Origin: Hexactinellida sp. DTS-2022 | Taxonomy: Eukaryota > Porifera > Hexactinellida | NCBI GenBank assembly: GCA_028753945.1 | Contig: JAPNXP010000002.1 | Location: 2,232,001 to 2,296,000, forward strand | Direction of reading: 5' to 3' | Length of the DNA: 64,000 bases | Shown here: positions 45,061 to 57,092 of the stretch, one piece after another | Position numbering within the stretch: the stretch's first letter is position 1 | Layout of the letters: the number at the start of each line of letters is the position of its first letter | Notes under the pieces: generated by a model | Told to the model about the DNA's origin: nothing | Databases searched by the model: none | The model's input: the letters and a program-made list of their open reading frames with translations, nothing else | Made by a program: the position numbers and the translations under genes

Positions 45061-45784
45061 TTATAGTAATTTATATATTGTAATTAGTATATAAATGCCA
45101 TATTAATTATAAATTACTCTACGTCTATACTTTTGTTTTTCAGCGGATCACGATTCCATTAGTTCAGGTCAGGCCTTATCCGATAATCCATGATGAAAAA
45201 TCTATCCTGCCAGATCCAAGCAAGTCCCCCGATATGTTTCTCAAATTTCTTACATTATTTACATTCTATATCATTTTTTGGTTTAAATCTCTTAATTATC
45301 TGATATTTTGGTCTGCGCTTCACTCCATTTTATTTATCTAGGCTTGTTTCTACATCTTTATTTTAAAGAAGCAACTACTTTAAATACAATCCCTACCCTT
45401 CAATTATGTGATTTGCAATCAAAAGTAGGTTTCTTATTTCTTATTTCCTATTTACTGTCAATCTACATAACTTCTTCATGAATTATATTATTTCCCACAT
45501 CCCACATTTTTTTTTTACCAAAAAAGACCAAAATCTGTATTTATAATACTCTGGGTGCTAACTGCTCACCAAATTAATTCCATTTTCACGCACCCTTCCA
45601 GCATTATCCTTGTGCGCAGCGGCACCCAGATGAATTCCTGAACTGGAGTGATTCTAAATATTGCAAGATTTTTATTAATACCATCCGCTGCGCTCTGAGC
45701 ACAATCCGTCTCCGCAGAATGCATCTTTGGGTTCCTCATTATTATGAATAATCAAATAATGTTTCTTTCTTGAGATAATATTAA
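45061..45784. other. AT-rich DNA, nothing recognised
   Basis: No coding or repeat boundary could be supported. Confidence 0.35.
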
Positions 45785-46260
45785 CTAGCGTGCTTTGCTT
45801 GCTAGTTCGCTTAGCAACACAACCCCAAACCATCCATTTCGCTATTGGTGTGTGATTTAAATAGTTCTAACACGCTTATAAAGCGTAAATAGGCCTAAAT
45901 AATGAATTTTAAAATTGTGAAATTTTAAGGATTATGTCATCATGCGATAATGGGTAAGCATATTGGAAATCTGGTGTGACCAACGTATCCGCATCATAAT
46001 GTGCTTGTTCTATTAAATTTTTGCGGATTATGTGCGTTTAATTGGATAGCCACGCTTCTCTAAATGTGAGAATGACGTCATAACTTGACGAGGTGTGTGA
46101 ATTTCGAGTGGAAATCTAAACTTGTTAACGGATGCCAAAAGTTACCCCTATATGCCAACCTTCACATTTGGAAACCGTCCAGTTTCTTCAATCTACTCGG
46201 AACGTAGAAACAAATATACTCGTATACACGCATATAGAGGGTTTTTTTTAATTGTATAGA
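45785..46260 (-). mobile_element. Non-autonomous Helitron, complete copy (minus)
   Basis: On the minus strand it starts TCTATACAATTAAAA after A and ends in CTAG before T. A 3' palindrome AACTAGC...GCTAGTT lies at the end. The body matches the 1477-1986 copy in inverse order. Confidence 0.75.
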
Positions 46261-47029
46261 TAATTCGAAAAATTATATATAAATTATATTTAGTGTTTGC
46301 ATCTTTTTTCGGTGTGCATTACTTTTCTGAATACTAATTGATTGAATGCTTGAATTTACTCTCTCCCAACCAAGATTGGTTAAGAGAAATTTATCAGAGT
46401 TTCGTTAACTGTCGTTCGTTAACTGTTGATCCATTGTGATTGTTAGTTAATGCCATATAAAATAAATAACTTGTTTATCATCCCGTCCGTCCCAATTTTT
46501 TATTTACCCTAATTTAGAAGATATACAAACCAATTATTGTTCCTATCCTTTGAGACTGTGCACAGCTTCTTTCCGCGATCTCCGTACCTTATATCTTTCT
46601 GAGAAAGAAAGCTTGACAAAACTAGCTCCATGGTTAACATTTAAAGCATGTTTCCCTTCTTGTTTAGAACGTCAGAATGTGAAATTAGTTTTTATTGTCA
46701 TGCATGAATCCACAATATCTGCCTTAACCATTCAAAATGACAACGTGTGCTACATATAAATCCTACACTTCAGATTTTCTCGACATTATCTTTTTTTTAT
46801 GGAAAATGTTCAATTAAATGCTCCATACAAGCATGTTCGTTTGAACTAGAGATGCCCCGGATCCCCTTTTTTCGGTTCCGGCCGGATCCGGATCTCGCCG
46901 GATCCTGGATGTACAGATCCGGCCTGAACCGGATTTTACCGGATCCGGGTCCGCTTTTGCATATTCCATCAGTCTAATACGGACTTGTTAGATATTATGA
47001 ACACGATGAAGGAATACAAGACTCTAGCA

Positions 47030-50000
47030 CAGTGGTTCCCAACCTGGGAGGAATTCCTCCCTTGGGAGGAATTTGGCCATCTTCGGGGAGGAATTCCACA
47101 TACATACTTAGATATCTATATTATTAAATCTCGATTGTTGTGTGTTTGTTTGTGTGTTAATTATCCGGATTGTATTAAAGTGATGGGGAAAAGAAACCGC
47201 ATTTATAATTTGATTGAAACTAACTTCCAAGTATCCTGAACACGAATTTCGCGTTTATAAATTTATAATACGAGTTTTGTTGTTGTTATTTACACAAATA
47301 GGTAAACAAATTAGTGATAATTCATAATCAACCTAGAAGTTGGCTTTCAACCGGTATTATAAGTACAAGCTGCTCGTCCGCGCTACGCGCGTTCTTACAA
47401 CTTGCACTCGGGCCTAGGGCCCTCGCTTGTATTTAAAGCAGATAGCTTTTCAAATTAAATGCCGGTTAGTAATGTATGTGCATGATTGAGCTCAAACTGA
47501 TTCTAGGAGCCTATAAAAATGTCGGTTATGTAACGAAAAATTAACAAAATTATATACCCCTCCCTACATTACGATTTTTTCCATTTTGTAATAAAAAGGA
47601 CGGGCTGTAATACTTACCCCTTGGCATTACCAGGGACTTCTTTAATATAGGGACTGTAAACTTCGTTCTACGGTAAAATTAGCGTAGGCCTAAAACAGTA
47701 TTGTTACTTATTGATATCCCGTAATCCGCTAATGCTAGACATAGGAAATGTATTATTGTCGTATAGGAAGTCATATTTTGGGAGTCCAACGGTAATATTG
47801 GTTTATCGAAAATATTTGTGGAATGTAAGTTATGCGATTTTCACACCCTTCCATATATGGTAATTTTGTTAAAATCTCGAGATTACTTAACTTTATACAT
47901 ATGAAATGTATCATTTTCGTACAGGAAATCATATTTTGGGAGTCCAACGGTAATATTGGTTTATCGAAAATATTTGTGGAATGTAAGTTATACGATTCTC
48001 ACACCATTCCATATATGGTAATATTGTTAAAATCTCGAGATTAGTTAGTTTTATACATATAAATATATTATTGGCGAATGGGAAATGGGAATTCATATTT
48101 AGGGACTCAGTAGATCACATTGATTTACCTAAGGCGTTCCCATTAGCCTATATTATTATTTTGGCACTCTCCACAGGAGGATTGCCCCCCCCCCTGTTTT
48201 GTAGTTTAGCTAATTCTTACATATCAGATATCTGTCATTATATTGTTTATTAAAAAACAACAAGGCTGGATTCGGTTAACCGGTTACTGTTGCTGACATC
48301 GGTTACCGGTTAGAGATTTTATTAACCAGTTAGCCGGTCTGTTGAATAACAGTAGAGTTATTGGGAAATTAATGTATAAAGTATTCAATTTTTTTGAATT
48401 TTATCTGAATATGTTGTCCTAAATCCATTTCTCATCACCACTTAATACATTTTATTGGACAACATTGATTTAAATATAGATTTGAAAGAAACTTATCAAG
48501 ATTTTTTAATAATGTAAGAATTAACTAAACTACAAAACAGGATCGGGGCAATCCTCCTGTGGAGAGTGCCAAAATAATAATATAGGCTAATGGGAATGCC
48601 TTAGGTAAATCAATGTGATCTACTGAGTCCCTAAATATGAATTCCCATTTCCCATTCGCCAATAATACATTTCATATGTATAAAGTTAAGTAATCTCGAG
48701 ATTTTAACAATATTACCATATATGGAAAGGTGTGAGAATCGTATAACTTACATTCCACAAATATTTTCGATAACCAATATTACCGTTGGACTCCCAAAAT
48801 ATGATTTCCTGTACGAAAATGATACATTTCATATGTATAAAGTTAAGTAATCTCGAGATTTTAACAAAATTACCATATATGGAAGGGTGTGAAAATCGCA
48901 TAACTTACATTCCACAAATATTTTCGATAAACCAATATTACCGTTGGACTCCCAAAATATGACTTCCTATACGACAATAATACATTTCCTATGTCTAGCA
49001 TTAGCGGATTACGGGATATCAATAAGTAACAATACTGTTTTAGGCCTACGCTAATTTTACCGTAGAACGAAGTTTACAGTCCCCATATTAAAGAACTCCC
49101 TGGCATTACTTAAAATTCAAAGGCCCTATATACAGGTTCATTATATTACGGGGAATCATATGGGAAATTATTTAGGTGACCGCTAATGACACACATAACA
49201 GTAATGCTATTGTTTCAGGGTTGTGCCCCCCTAAGCTATATAAATGGGCCCTAGCCATAGGTATATACGTATAAGGACAGAAAAAATAAATTGGGAAATA
49301 CTAATCAGCGCCTGTACTGTCGAATATTTATGCTAATTAGAACTGACAATTTTCTAGTTATTAACGCATGTCCGTGTATAATAATATACCAACTCCCCAA
49401 TGGAAAATTAATTAAATATCACTAAGGAACTGTACAACTCTGTGGACCCCTGACTTTGGGCTGTGGAGAAGTTATTGTATTGATTGGTAATAATCAAATA
49501 GACACAATGGAATGTTAGAAATGTATGGGTCGACACATGGAACACATTGACTGATTGGATGAATGAACTTCCTCTCGACCAATTAAATTACAGTCTCAGA
49601 TAGGCATTCTATAATGCACACTTAACAATTGATAGAGACACTAAAATCCTTTTATACGAATTGAATGCTAGCTGCTAATCCATACTGGAAAACCCTCGAA
49701 TTTAATAGGCTAAAGTTTTGTCACCTTTAGGGAAGGGAACATGTGAATATTTTTCTTAGATATTAGAACTTGTTCCTAGAAACATTATTTCTCACCCTCC
49801 TGCCAAATTTCAAGTCTGTATCTCTTACCAGTTCCTCAATCAATTCCGAACAAAACAAAAACAAAATCATTGTGATTTAATATATAAGATATAACTATGA
49901 CAAATATTACTAATAAGGTAATCAATCGTTTAGCGAGGAGTAAGGCCGCGTAGCGGCCGTTAACTTGTATTATATAGCACCGATCTGTCGCAAAATGACC

Positions 50001-50262
50001 GAGACCGAAGGGCTCGTATTAATGAAATTTTCTGGATCACTTTGTCTCACTGAATGATTTAATCACTGAGTAATTAAAAATACCTAGTATTGATAATATT
50101 GACTGTTCTCATTAACAGTATTATTTATATTTTCACTTAATTTTTCAGTAACCGTATTTCAATACCAAAATTGTACATTGTAGTGCTGGGGAGGAATTAT
50201 AGCAAAAATATAGGTTAGGGGGTAATATTCTGACATTTTTTGGAAAAGGTTGGGAACCACTG
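47030..50262. mobile_element. hAT element with CAGTGGTTCCCAACC ends
   Basis: TIR CAGTGGTTCCCAACCTGGG mirrors GGTTGGGAACCACTG, and the exact 8-bp duplication CTCTAGCA lies at 47022-47029 and 50263-50270. The TIR is of the Charlie type of hAT. GGGAGGAATT occurs at both inner ends. No transposase remains. A Helitron-like start (TCTATATTATTAAATC, 47115) lies inside, but its 3' end was not found. A foldback element occupies 47631-49102. Confidence 0.85.
47631..49102. mobile_element. Foldback element family B (1,472 bp)
   Basis: Arms of about 560 bp begin CAGGGACTTCTTTAATATAG and mirror at the right end. An exact 7-bp duplication GCATTAC lies at 47624-47630 and 49103-49109. Each arm contains a near-perfect internal duplication of about 150 bp (AAATATTTGTGGAATGTAAG blocks at about 47810 and 47965). 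The loop has a GGTTAACCGGTTA / CGGTTACCGGTTA motif. A solo arm lies at 27100-27359. No coding. Confidence 0.85.
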
Positions 50263-51769
50263 CTCTAGCATATCTTACGATAAGATTAAAGTATTATAGT
50301 TGTCACGTACACACTTAATCAAAATACTAACTGAGTCCAGCTGACAGTTTTTCAGTACTTACCAACCGAAATATAATTAGATATATTTACTAGAGAATAA
50401 AAATATGTAGGTCTTATCCGAGCAACTTCTTATCCGATTAGGTATTAACCGAATTATTTATAATGCATTTGATAAGTGGGAATTCGATATTAGAGAATAT
50501 AGTGTTTATTTCCCGTGAGTAGTATGTCTTAAGCCGAGTAGTAACTAAGCGAGTTCCACTGTAATTAATTGTCTATTCAAAATAATACATTTTTTAAGCA
50601 TTCCAGATCAAACGTGAGTTCGAAGTTTCTTATCCATATTTTCCTCAATCTGTCAGTCAAAGATATTTAAATAGTTTATGTCTCCTATTACTTCATAAAA
50701 TTAAAATATATTTGAATTGGCGTAGAGTATGTCACTATTGAATAGTTTCTGTAAGTAATTAGAGGTTACTTATTGATTAATAGAATCAATTAAATAGTTG
50801 ATACGCATACAGATTCGGATCCGGTGGATCCGGTCATCTCATATCGGATCCGGCCGGATCCACCACAAATGGGAAATCCGGCCGGATTCTGCACCTCTAG
50901 TTTAAACGATCCACCCTCTCAACCATTCACCTTTAATGACGACCGATTTACTTTTCGGATCGTATAGTTTGTTGGTTAGTCGCATGGGATTCACTTCCTG
51001 GGAAAGATGGGAAATTAAGCAAACAAACCTTCACAAGCTTAATTAAGACATGTTTGCCTTGTTCACCGAAAATATCCAACTATCTTGCTGGCACTTTGGG
51101 ATATTCATACATTTTAACCTCTTTCTTACAGATGGACCCTTTAGAACATCGATTCGGACTTTTCGTATGATGTCAGGTGCCAATTACCACATTTCTTATC
51201 TGCAAATATTAGAAGCTGAGCGACGTCTGAAAATTTCAAATATTTTAAATCTATTTCCTATCAGTCTAAATCTTGTAGTTATTCTTTACAATAATTTATC
51301 CAGTCCTTTAATCTGAAGAGAGGGCATTTTCGTGACTGATATTGATTTTGACCCTTTACTTTATGAAATTCCGGATGTATCCAACATTGAGTGTGATGCC
51401 CAAAATCATTAGCTTTTGTACCCGGATATGCCGCACAAATAGCTTAAACATAGTCCACCATGCCACATATGTCAAGATATATTTATAATTGATATAAATT
51501 TCCTAATTGATGAATCAGCCGGATCTCAGTATAGGCTATTGGAACTTACTGATCGTGGAGACCTGAAATATCCATCTGAACTACTCTTGGATTCCATATA
51601 GTTAGGCTGTTAATCATAACTATTGTGCATTTTTTCCTAAAAGCATAAATTTTTTACACATGTTAAGTGACCAATAATGATTATTTTTTGATGTGGACCC
51701 CATTCATAAGTGCCCCATGTTGGCTGAAAATTAGGGTTTTTTTGTTTGATCCATTTTTTATATTGAAAT

Positions 51770-52259
51770 CAGGGTTGTATCAACTCATTTTGAGTTGGCA
51801 AAACAACTCATTTTTTGTCTACCAACTCATTCAAATTTCCTTCACCAACTCATTCAACTCATTCATTTTGCTGTTACCAACTCATTCAACTCATTCAAGA
51901 AAATGAGTTGATTCTGCCAACTCATTTTTTATTAAACTAATTGTAACTATTACTAATTAACGTATATCTTAAATCTTCAGTTTAATAATACATTTACAGC
52001 TGCGTCGGTCTGCTCTCAAAAGTGATCCGGCCAAATTTGGATCTCCCTACGCATTAATGTTACGACAAAGTGAAAGTTGTCTGGCCATGGTCGGAAGTAG
52101 GGTTGTATCAACTCATTTTTTGTCTACCAACTCATTCAACTCATTCATTTTTCTGTCACCAACTCATTCAACTCATTCATTTTGCTGTCACCAACTCATT
52201 CAACTCATTCAAGAAAATGAGTTGATTCTGCCAACTCAAAATGAGTTGATACAACCCTG
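51770..52259. mobile_element. hAT MITE with CAACTCATT repeats
   Basis: TIR CAGGGTTGTATCAACTCA mirrors TGAGTTGATACAACCCTG. An exact 8-bp duplication ATTGAAAT lies at 51762-51769 and 52260-52267. CCAACTCATTCAACTCATTC recurs throughout. A second internal TIR-like start near 52099 suggests a self-nested copy. It is non-coding and lies upstream of the Academ-like frame. Confidence 0.9.
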
Positions 52260-52554
52260 ATTGAAATACTAAAAATCCTTCCAAACTCTACTATTTTGAA
52301 TATGATTAACCATGTAATACGTATAATATTCATCTATAATAAACTCCCTTTAAATTGTGGTTTATCATGGCATACATTTTGTCGCCTATTTTATAGTCTG
52401 TATGCAAACAAAAGTGAAATTTGAATCAATTCGATTGCTTTATCATTCAAATTAAATGAAGGTGATTGATTTAATTGTTTATTATGATTCTAGATTTATA
52501 TAGATCTACTAGATTTATATAGATCTACTATAGTGTTTTCTGGTTACTGCTATA

Positions 52555-53658
52555 ATGTCAAAGCAATACAGATGTATTACTAGCTCGGCAAACAGGCCTT
52601 GCACAGAACAGTCAGACCAAATAATTTGGAAACTATGTATTCTATGTTAATGTGATACAAAAGAGCAATTGCAGATTCCTTGTCCATCAACAAGGACTAA
52701 TGATAGAGGTGTTGGATATGCTTCAATTGCTCATCATATAATTCAGTTTAATGATCTTAATGCCATGCCATCTACATTTAAACTTAATGTTGACAAGCTG
52801 GATGGTGGATCTGGAATAGAAGATACCTTAAGGTCCCACAGTGCAGCATGGCACAAATCATGTAGAAATAAAATAAATAATTTAAAACTAGACCGTGCAC
52901 TAAAGCGAAACCAAGATGTATTGCCAGTATATTTCAGTCCTATTAAAATTAGAAGATTGAACTCAGATGGTGTTCAGTCAATGTATGTCTGTATTTTCTG
53001 TGATAAAACATCAGATCATAGTAAAGACACCCTTCACAAGGCTTCTACTTTCGAGCTTGACTTTAAAGTGAGGAAGTGTGCTACAGATCTTCAGGATACA
53101 AAGTTGTTGGCAAAGCTAGCTGGTGGAGATCTGATTGCAATTGATGCTCTATACCACACCAAATGTCTATTGAATTTATATGACAGAGCAAAACAAGCTG
53201 CCAATAACCAAAGTAAAGGCACTGATAATGAACAGTCTCTAAAAGCAATAGCCTTTGCTCAGCTAGTTCAATACATAGAAGAATTCCGTGATTCTGAGGA
53301 ATGTGCTCCAGTTTTTAATCTGATGGATTTGTCAAAACTGTATTCTGCTAGACTACATGAGCTTGGTGTCAACTCTGAAGTACACAGTACAAGACGAAAA
53401 GAGAAAATTGTATCAGCCATACCAGATCTCCCAGCAAATCACCAAGGACGGAATGTTGTGTTCTTGTTTAACAGGGATATTGGAAGAGCCATAAAACAAG
53501 CTTGTGACTTAGACACGGATGCTCTTACCTTGGCAAAAGCTGCTAAAATACTACGTAGAGATATGTTTGAGCATAGTCAGGAATTATTTAATGGGTCATT
53601 CATACCGGGTTGTCAGCAAGAATCAGTTCCACTATCTATGCTTTACTGGTCAGTATGA
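52555..53658 (+). pseudogene. Academ-like element protein, N-terminal third
   Basis: The ATG at 52555 starts MSKQYRCITSSANRPC and WKLCILC; a TAA at 52648 interrupts, and the frame continues open to 53658. Zinc-binding-like pairs are CILC, CIFCDK (about residue 108 of the open part) with LHKASTFELD, and YHTKCLLNLYDR. This is the N-terminal region of a protein type common in metazoan genomes as uncharacterised transposon ORFs. The context of the stop suggests CAA to TAA. The frame ends LSMLYWSV just where the next ORF, one base behind, takes up SMILDGPSIKDQ, so the two are one protein split by a single-base deletion. Confidence 0.7.
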
Positions 53659-56600
53659 TTCTAGATGGTCCTAGCATCAAAGATCAGTCTACAAAGGAAC
53701 ATCCACATGTACCTGCCTGTTTAACTATTGCACAGCTTATGGCATTCAACACTGTTAAAACCAGGTATTCTACAACCCAGAGACACCATATAGATAGAGA
53801 GACACCATTACCCATTTATTTTGCTCTCAAAATCCACGGTGAAAGTAGGAACCGTACACTGATTGACAAATTTCACAAAATTGGGCTGTGTATATCATAT
53901 GACAGAGTGCTTAGTATCTCAACAGATATTGGCAATAGTGTATGTAGTCAATATGAACAAGACGGAGTTGTATGCCCACCAAGCTTGGTTATGAATATAT
54001 TCACAACTGCTTCTGTGGACAATATAGACCATAATCCGAGCTCCACAACTGCAAAAGATTCATTTCATGGAACAGGAATTTCTATCATGCAGCATCCAAC
54101 GGCAGAGTATAGGGGAACACCTCGACAGTTACCAGTTTTCAACGAACAGACCAAGTCATCAAAATCTAATCCATCTCTTCCCACTTCCTACACTGAAGTA
54201 CTACCAGCAGTATTGAAAACAAATGATCCCATTGTACCACATCTTAGAACAGTGAAGTTGGACAAAGTGGTATCTGATCCATTAGCCAATGAATACAAGT
54301 GGTTACAACATTTCATGGAGTTGTTTGAAAAGCCAGAAGTTAGCAAAGATGAATGGGTTTCATGGGCTGCATATGAAGCATCCTTACAGCCTTTGTTTAC
54401 AGATGGTACTACTAATGTTGCTCTGATGCCATTATTTTTGGGAAATGCCCACTCTGTAGCGATGATCTTGCACTCTATGAATGTTGTTAAAGCAGTTATT
54501 CATCACATAAATCCATCTCAGATTCCAGTTCTTGTCATGGACCAACCATTGTTTGCATTGGCCAAGAAGATTCAGTGGAATTTTCCTGACATATTGGGTG
54601 AAGATAAATTTTTCGTTATGTCTGGTGGCCTCCATATAGAGATGGTATCACTGAAGATACTTGGTGATTGGCTACAAGGTAGTGGATGGAGCAATCTCCT
54701 ATATACAGCAGGAATTGCTTCAAGTGGAATTTGTGATTCATTTCTCAAAGCAACACATGTGACTAGGACAAGACATGCTCACCAGGTGACAGCAGCAGCA
54801 CTCTATATTTTGCAACATAGGGCACACCAGGAATTTGCAGCGACAGCCGTAGCAGACTACATAGAGTTTGAACCTTGGTGTATCAAAAAGTCAGAGGAAC
54901 AGCCTCAATTTCTCTATTGGTCAAAGGTGTTGCAACTAGAATTGTGTTTACTTAAGCTTGTTGGTTCCATTAGAAAAGGTCATTTTGCTGATTACTGTGA
55001 AGCAATAGCACATCTTATTCCATGGACATTTTCACTTGACCACACAAACTATGCTAGGTGGCTGTCTGTTCACATAAGAGATATGTGTTCCTTAGTGGAG
55101 GAGCATCCTTCTCTATATCAAGAGTTCACTGCTGGTAGATTTGTATCTCACAAGACTTCAAAGCCATTTTCTGGTATGGCTTTGGATCAGGCCCATGAGC
55201 AAGTCAACTCAATGGTTAAAGGGGATGGTGGGGCAGTTGGACTGACAGAAAATGCAACTGCACTTCATCGGTGGATGGTTTCTGGTCCTGAAATTTCACG
55301 AATGATTCAACAGTTTGAGGGTCTGTCAACGACAATGTCTTCTAAGCATCATGAGCAGATACCAAGTGTCCAGGCTAAATTTATTCATGAAGTTGAAGCT
55401 GTTGTTAACACGATTCTGGACTTTGGAAATCCATTTACTGAAGATAGTGGGGATCTTCTCACCTTAGATACAAAAAATATTCTAGCTTCTGACGTTGTTA
55501 AATCTGTTCAAATGGTTCCAAAGGTTGGAGATGATCAATATCAGTCTTTTGTGAAAGAAAGATTCATCGACAGATCAAAATCAATAAATGATCCCATTAA
55601 AAGAAACAACCTGCCACTATTATCAGTGAAAAAGACTTCACAGAAGCAAAAATCTCAAGTAAAAGCTTTGAAGGATAATTGCAGTTTATTCTCCAGATTA
55701 TATATTGCGTGCCAGTCTAGAGATGGGGACCTCGAGGATTTTTTTAAGCATGAAAATCAACCTTGGCCACCGTCTTTAGCTAAACTGGAAGAAGTCAGGT
55801 CTGGTACCAAGGCAGATCTCCTTCCCTGTTTGGAGAAACTCATGCAAGCTCCAGAACACTGTCCACCAGTGGATGCATTGATACTGGATGGCGCTGTTAT
55901 AGTACAGATGTTAGTTCCAAAGCAGGTAAACACATTTGGAGAATATTTTGAGAAAATCTTCAAGCCATACATATTGAAGCAACTTCAGACTGTTGTTAGA
56001 CTGGATGTAATATGGGATGTTTATAGACAGGACAGCCTGAAAGGAGCTACAAGAGAAAACAGAGGCACTGGGATCCGAAGAAGAGTGAAACTTACTACCC
56101 ACATTCCAGGAAACTGGCAAAGTTTCCTACGTGTAAATGAAAACAAAACTGAGTTGTTCCATTTATTAGCTGAGCAAATAACCTCTATTAAAATGGATGG
56201 AAAAGAAATCTATTGTACTTTGGAAGATCAAGTTCTATCCTTACCAAACCTCACACAAGATGACAAGGTCCGAATAGAGCCATGCACACATGAGGAGGCT
56301 GATACAAGAATCATGCTTCATGTTGCAGATGCTGCCGAACATGGTTTCAAAAAAATTATGGTCAGAACAGTGGATACTGATGTTGTTGTCATACTCATTT
56401 CCCACATACAAGACATTTTGGCTCAAGAGGTATGGATAGCATTTGGTATAGGTAAGAATTACCGTTTTATTTCTGCCCATGAAATCGCTTCCAAACTGGG
56501 AACAAGCAAGTCTAAAGCACTTTTGATGTTCCATGCCATCACAGGATGTGATATGGTTTCTTTCTTTTCTGGTAGAGGTAAGAAGACAGCTTGGAATACC

Positions 56601-57092
56601 TGGGATGCATTTCCACAAGTTACAGATGCTTTTGCAAATCTGTCAAAAACACCATTTGAAATTTCCACAGCTATCATGGATGTGGTGCAAAGATTCGTTG
56701 TAATTTGGTATGACCGAACAAGTGAACTGTCTAAAGTGAATGAGTCACGCCAACAATTATTCTCAAAAGGAAAAGTAATTGAAAATATCCCACCCACGGA
56801 GGAAGCTTTGAAACAGTATGTTAAGCGAGCAGCATACATCGCAGGATATGTATGGGGACAATCACTGGTAAAAGACCCGAAAATCCCAAGCCCAGCTGAT
56901 TGGGGATGGATAATGTCAGATGGTAATTGGAAGCCATTTTGGACAGAACTACCACAGGCACAAAAAGTGTGCTATGAACTAATCAGCTGCAACTGTAAGA
57001 AGGCATGCAGAGGTCTGTGCAAGTGTGCCAAGGCCAGCCTTAACTGTACTGCACTTTGCAGCTGTGGAGGAAAATGCTTTGACGAAAGCTAG
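53610..57092 (+). CDS. Academ-like element protein, C-terminal two thirds (1,160 codons)
   Basis: One uninterrupted frame. Its first ~17 codons overlap the upstream frame and are probably not natural start sequence; similarity begins at SMILDGPSIKDQ. Blocks typical of this protein family follow: RETPLPIYFALKIHG, IGLCISYDRVLSIS, TASVDNIDHNPSSTT, DSFHGTGISIMQHP, LPLFLGNAHSVAMILHSMNV, HIEMVSLKILGD and KATHVTRTRHAHQVTAAALY. Near residue 894 HEEADTRIMLH, then VRTVDTDVVVILIS, resemble the acidic I-region of XPG/FEN1-type nucleases. The C-terminus is a cysteine cluster (CNCKKACRGLCKCAK to CSCGGKC), probably a zinc-binding CXC-type module. Its length and openness indicate recent activity. Confidence 0.72.
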   Translation: MSARISSTIYALLVSMILDGPSIKDQSTKEHPHVPACLTIAQLMAFNTVKTRYSTTQRHHIDRETPLPIYFALKIHGESRNRTLIDKFHKIGLCISYDRVLSISTDIGNSVCSQYEQDGVVCPPSLVMNIFTTASVDNIDHNPSSTTAKDSFHGTGISIMQHPTAEYRGTPRQLPVFNEQTKSSKSNPSLPTSYTEVLPAVLKTNDPIVPHLRTVKLDKVVSDPLANEYKWLQHFMELFEKPEVSKDEWVSWAAYEASLQPLFTDGTTNVALMPLFLGNAHSVAMILHSMNVVKAVIHHINPSQIPVLVMDQPLFALAKKIQWNFPDILGEDKFFVMSGGLHIEMVSLKILGDWLQGSGWSNLLYTAGIASSGICDSFLKATHVTRTRHAHQVTAAALYILQHRAHQEFAATAVADYIEFEPWCIKKSEEQPQFLYWSKVLQLELCLLKLVGSIRKGHFADYCEAIAHLIPWTFSLDHTNYARWLSVHIRDMCSLVEEHPSLYQEFTAGRFVSHKTSKPFSGMALDQAHEQVNSMVKGDGGAVGLTENATALHRWMVSGPEISRMIQQFEGLSTTMSSKHHEQIPSVQAKFIHEVEAVVNTILDFGNPFTEDSGDLLTLDTKNILASDVVKSVQMVPKVGDDQYQSFVKERFIDRSKSINDPIKRNNLPLLSVKKTSQKQKSQVKALKDNCSLFSRLYIACQSRDGDLEDFFKHENQPWPPSLAKLEEVRSGTKADLLPCLEKLMQAPEHCPPVDALILDGAVIVQMLVPKQVNTFGEYFEKIFKPYILKQLQTVVRLDVIWDVYRQDSLKGATRENRGTGIRRRVKLTTHIPGNWQSFLRVNENKTELFHLLAEQITSIKMDGKEIYCTLEDQVLSLPNLTQDDKVRIEPCTHEEADTRIMLHVADAAEHGFKKIMVRTVDTDVVVILISHIQDILAQEVWIAFGIGKNYRFISAHEIASKLGTSKSKALLMFHAITGCDMVSFFSGRGKKTAWNTWDAFPQVTDAFANLSKTPFEISTAIMDVVQRFVVIWYDRTSELSKVNESRQQLFSKGKVIENIPPTEEALKQYVKRAAYIAGYVWGQSLVKDPKIPSPADWGWIMSDGNWKPFWTELPQAQKVCYELISCNCKKACRGLCKCAKASLNCTALCSCGGKCFDES

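Larger units (their letters stand above)
46847..50899. mobile_element. hAT element, GGATCC family, enlarged by nested insertions
   Basis: The ends TAGAGATGCCCCGGATCC and GGCCGGATTCTGCACCTCTA mirror each other. The 8-bp flanks GTTTGAAC (46839-46846) and GTTTAAAC (50900-50907) differ at one base and lie inside the P-like coding frame. Its own sequence is only about 46847-47021 and 50271-50899; the rest is another element. A pogo/Tigger-like end lies at about 50500-50563. Confidence 0.85.

Noticed and set aside
47115-49990. A large Helitron starting TCTATATTATTAAATC at 47115
   Set aside because: The 5' end is plausible, but no CTRR end with hairpin could be fixed, so the element was not called.
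53580-53660. Programmed -1 frameshift in the Academ-like element
   Set aside because: No X-XXY-YYZ heptamer was found in the overlap; a one-base deletion explains the offset.
56241-56839. Antisense frames of 125-126 codons inside the 1,160-codon ORF
   Set aside because: They are shadows of the conserved sense frame and lack motifs.
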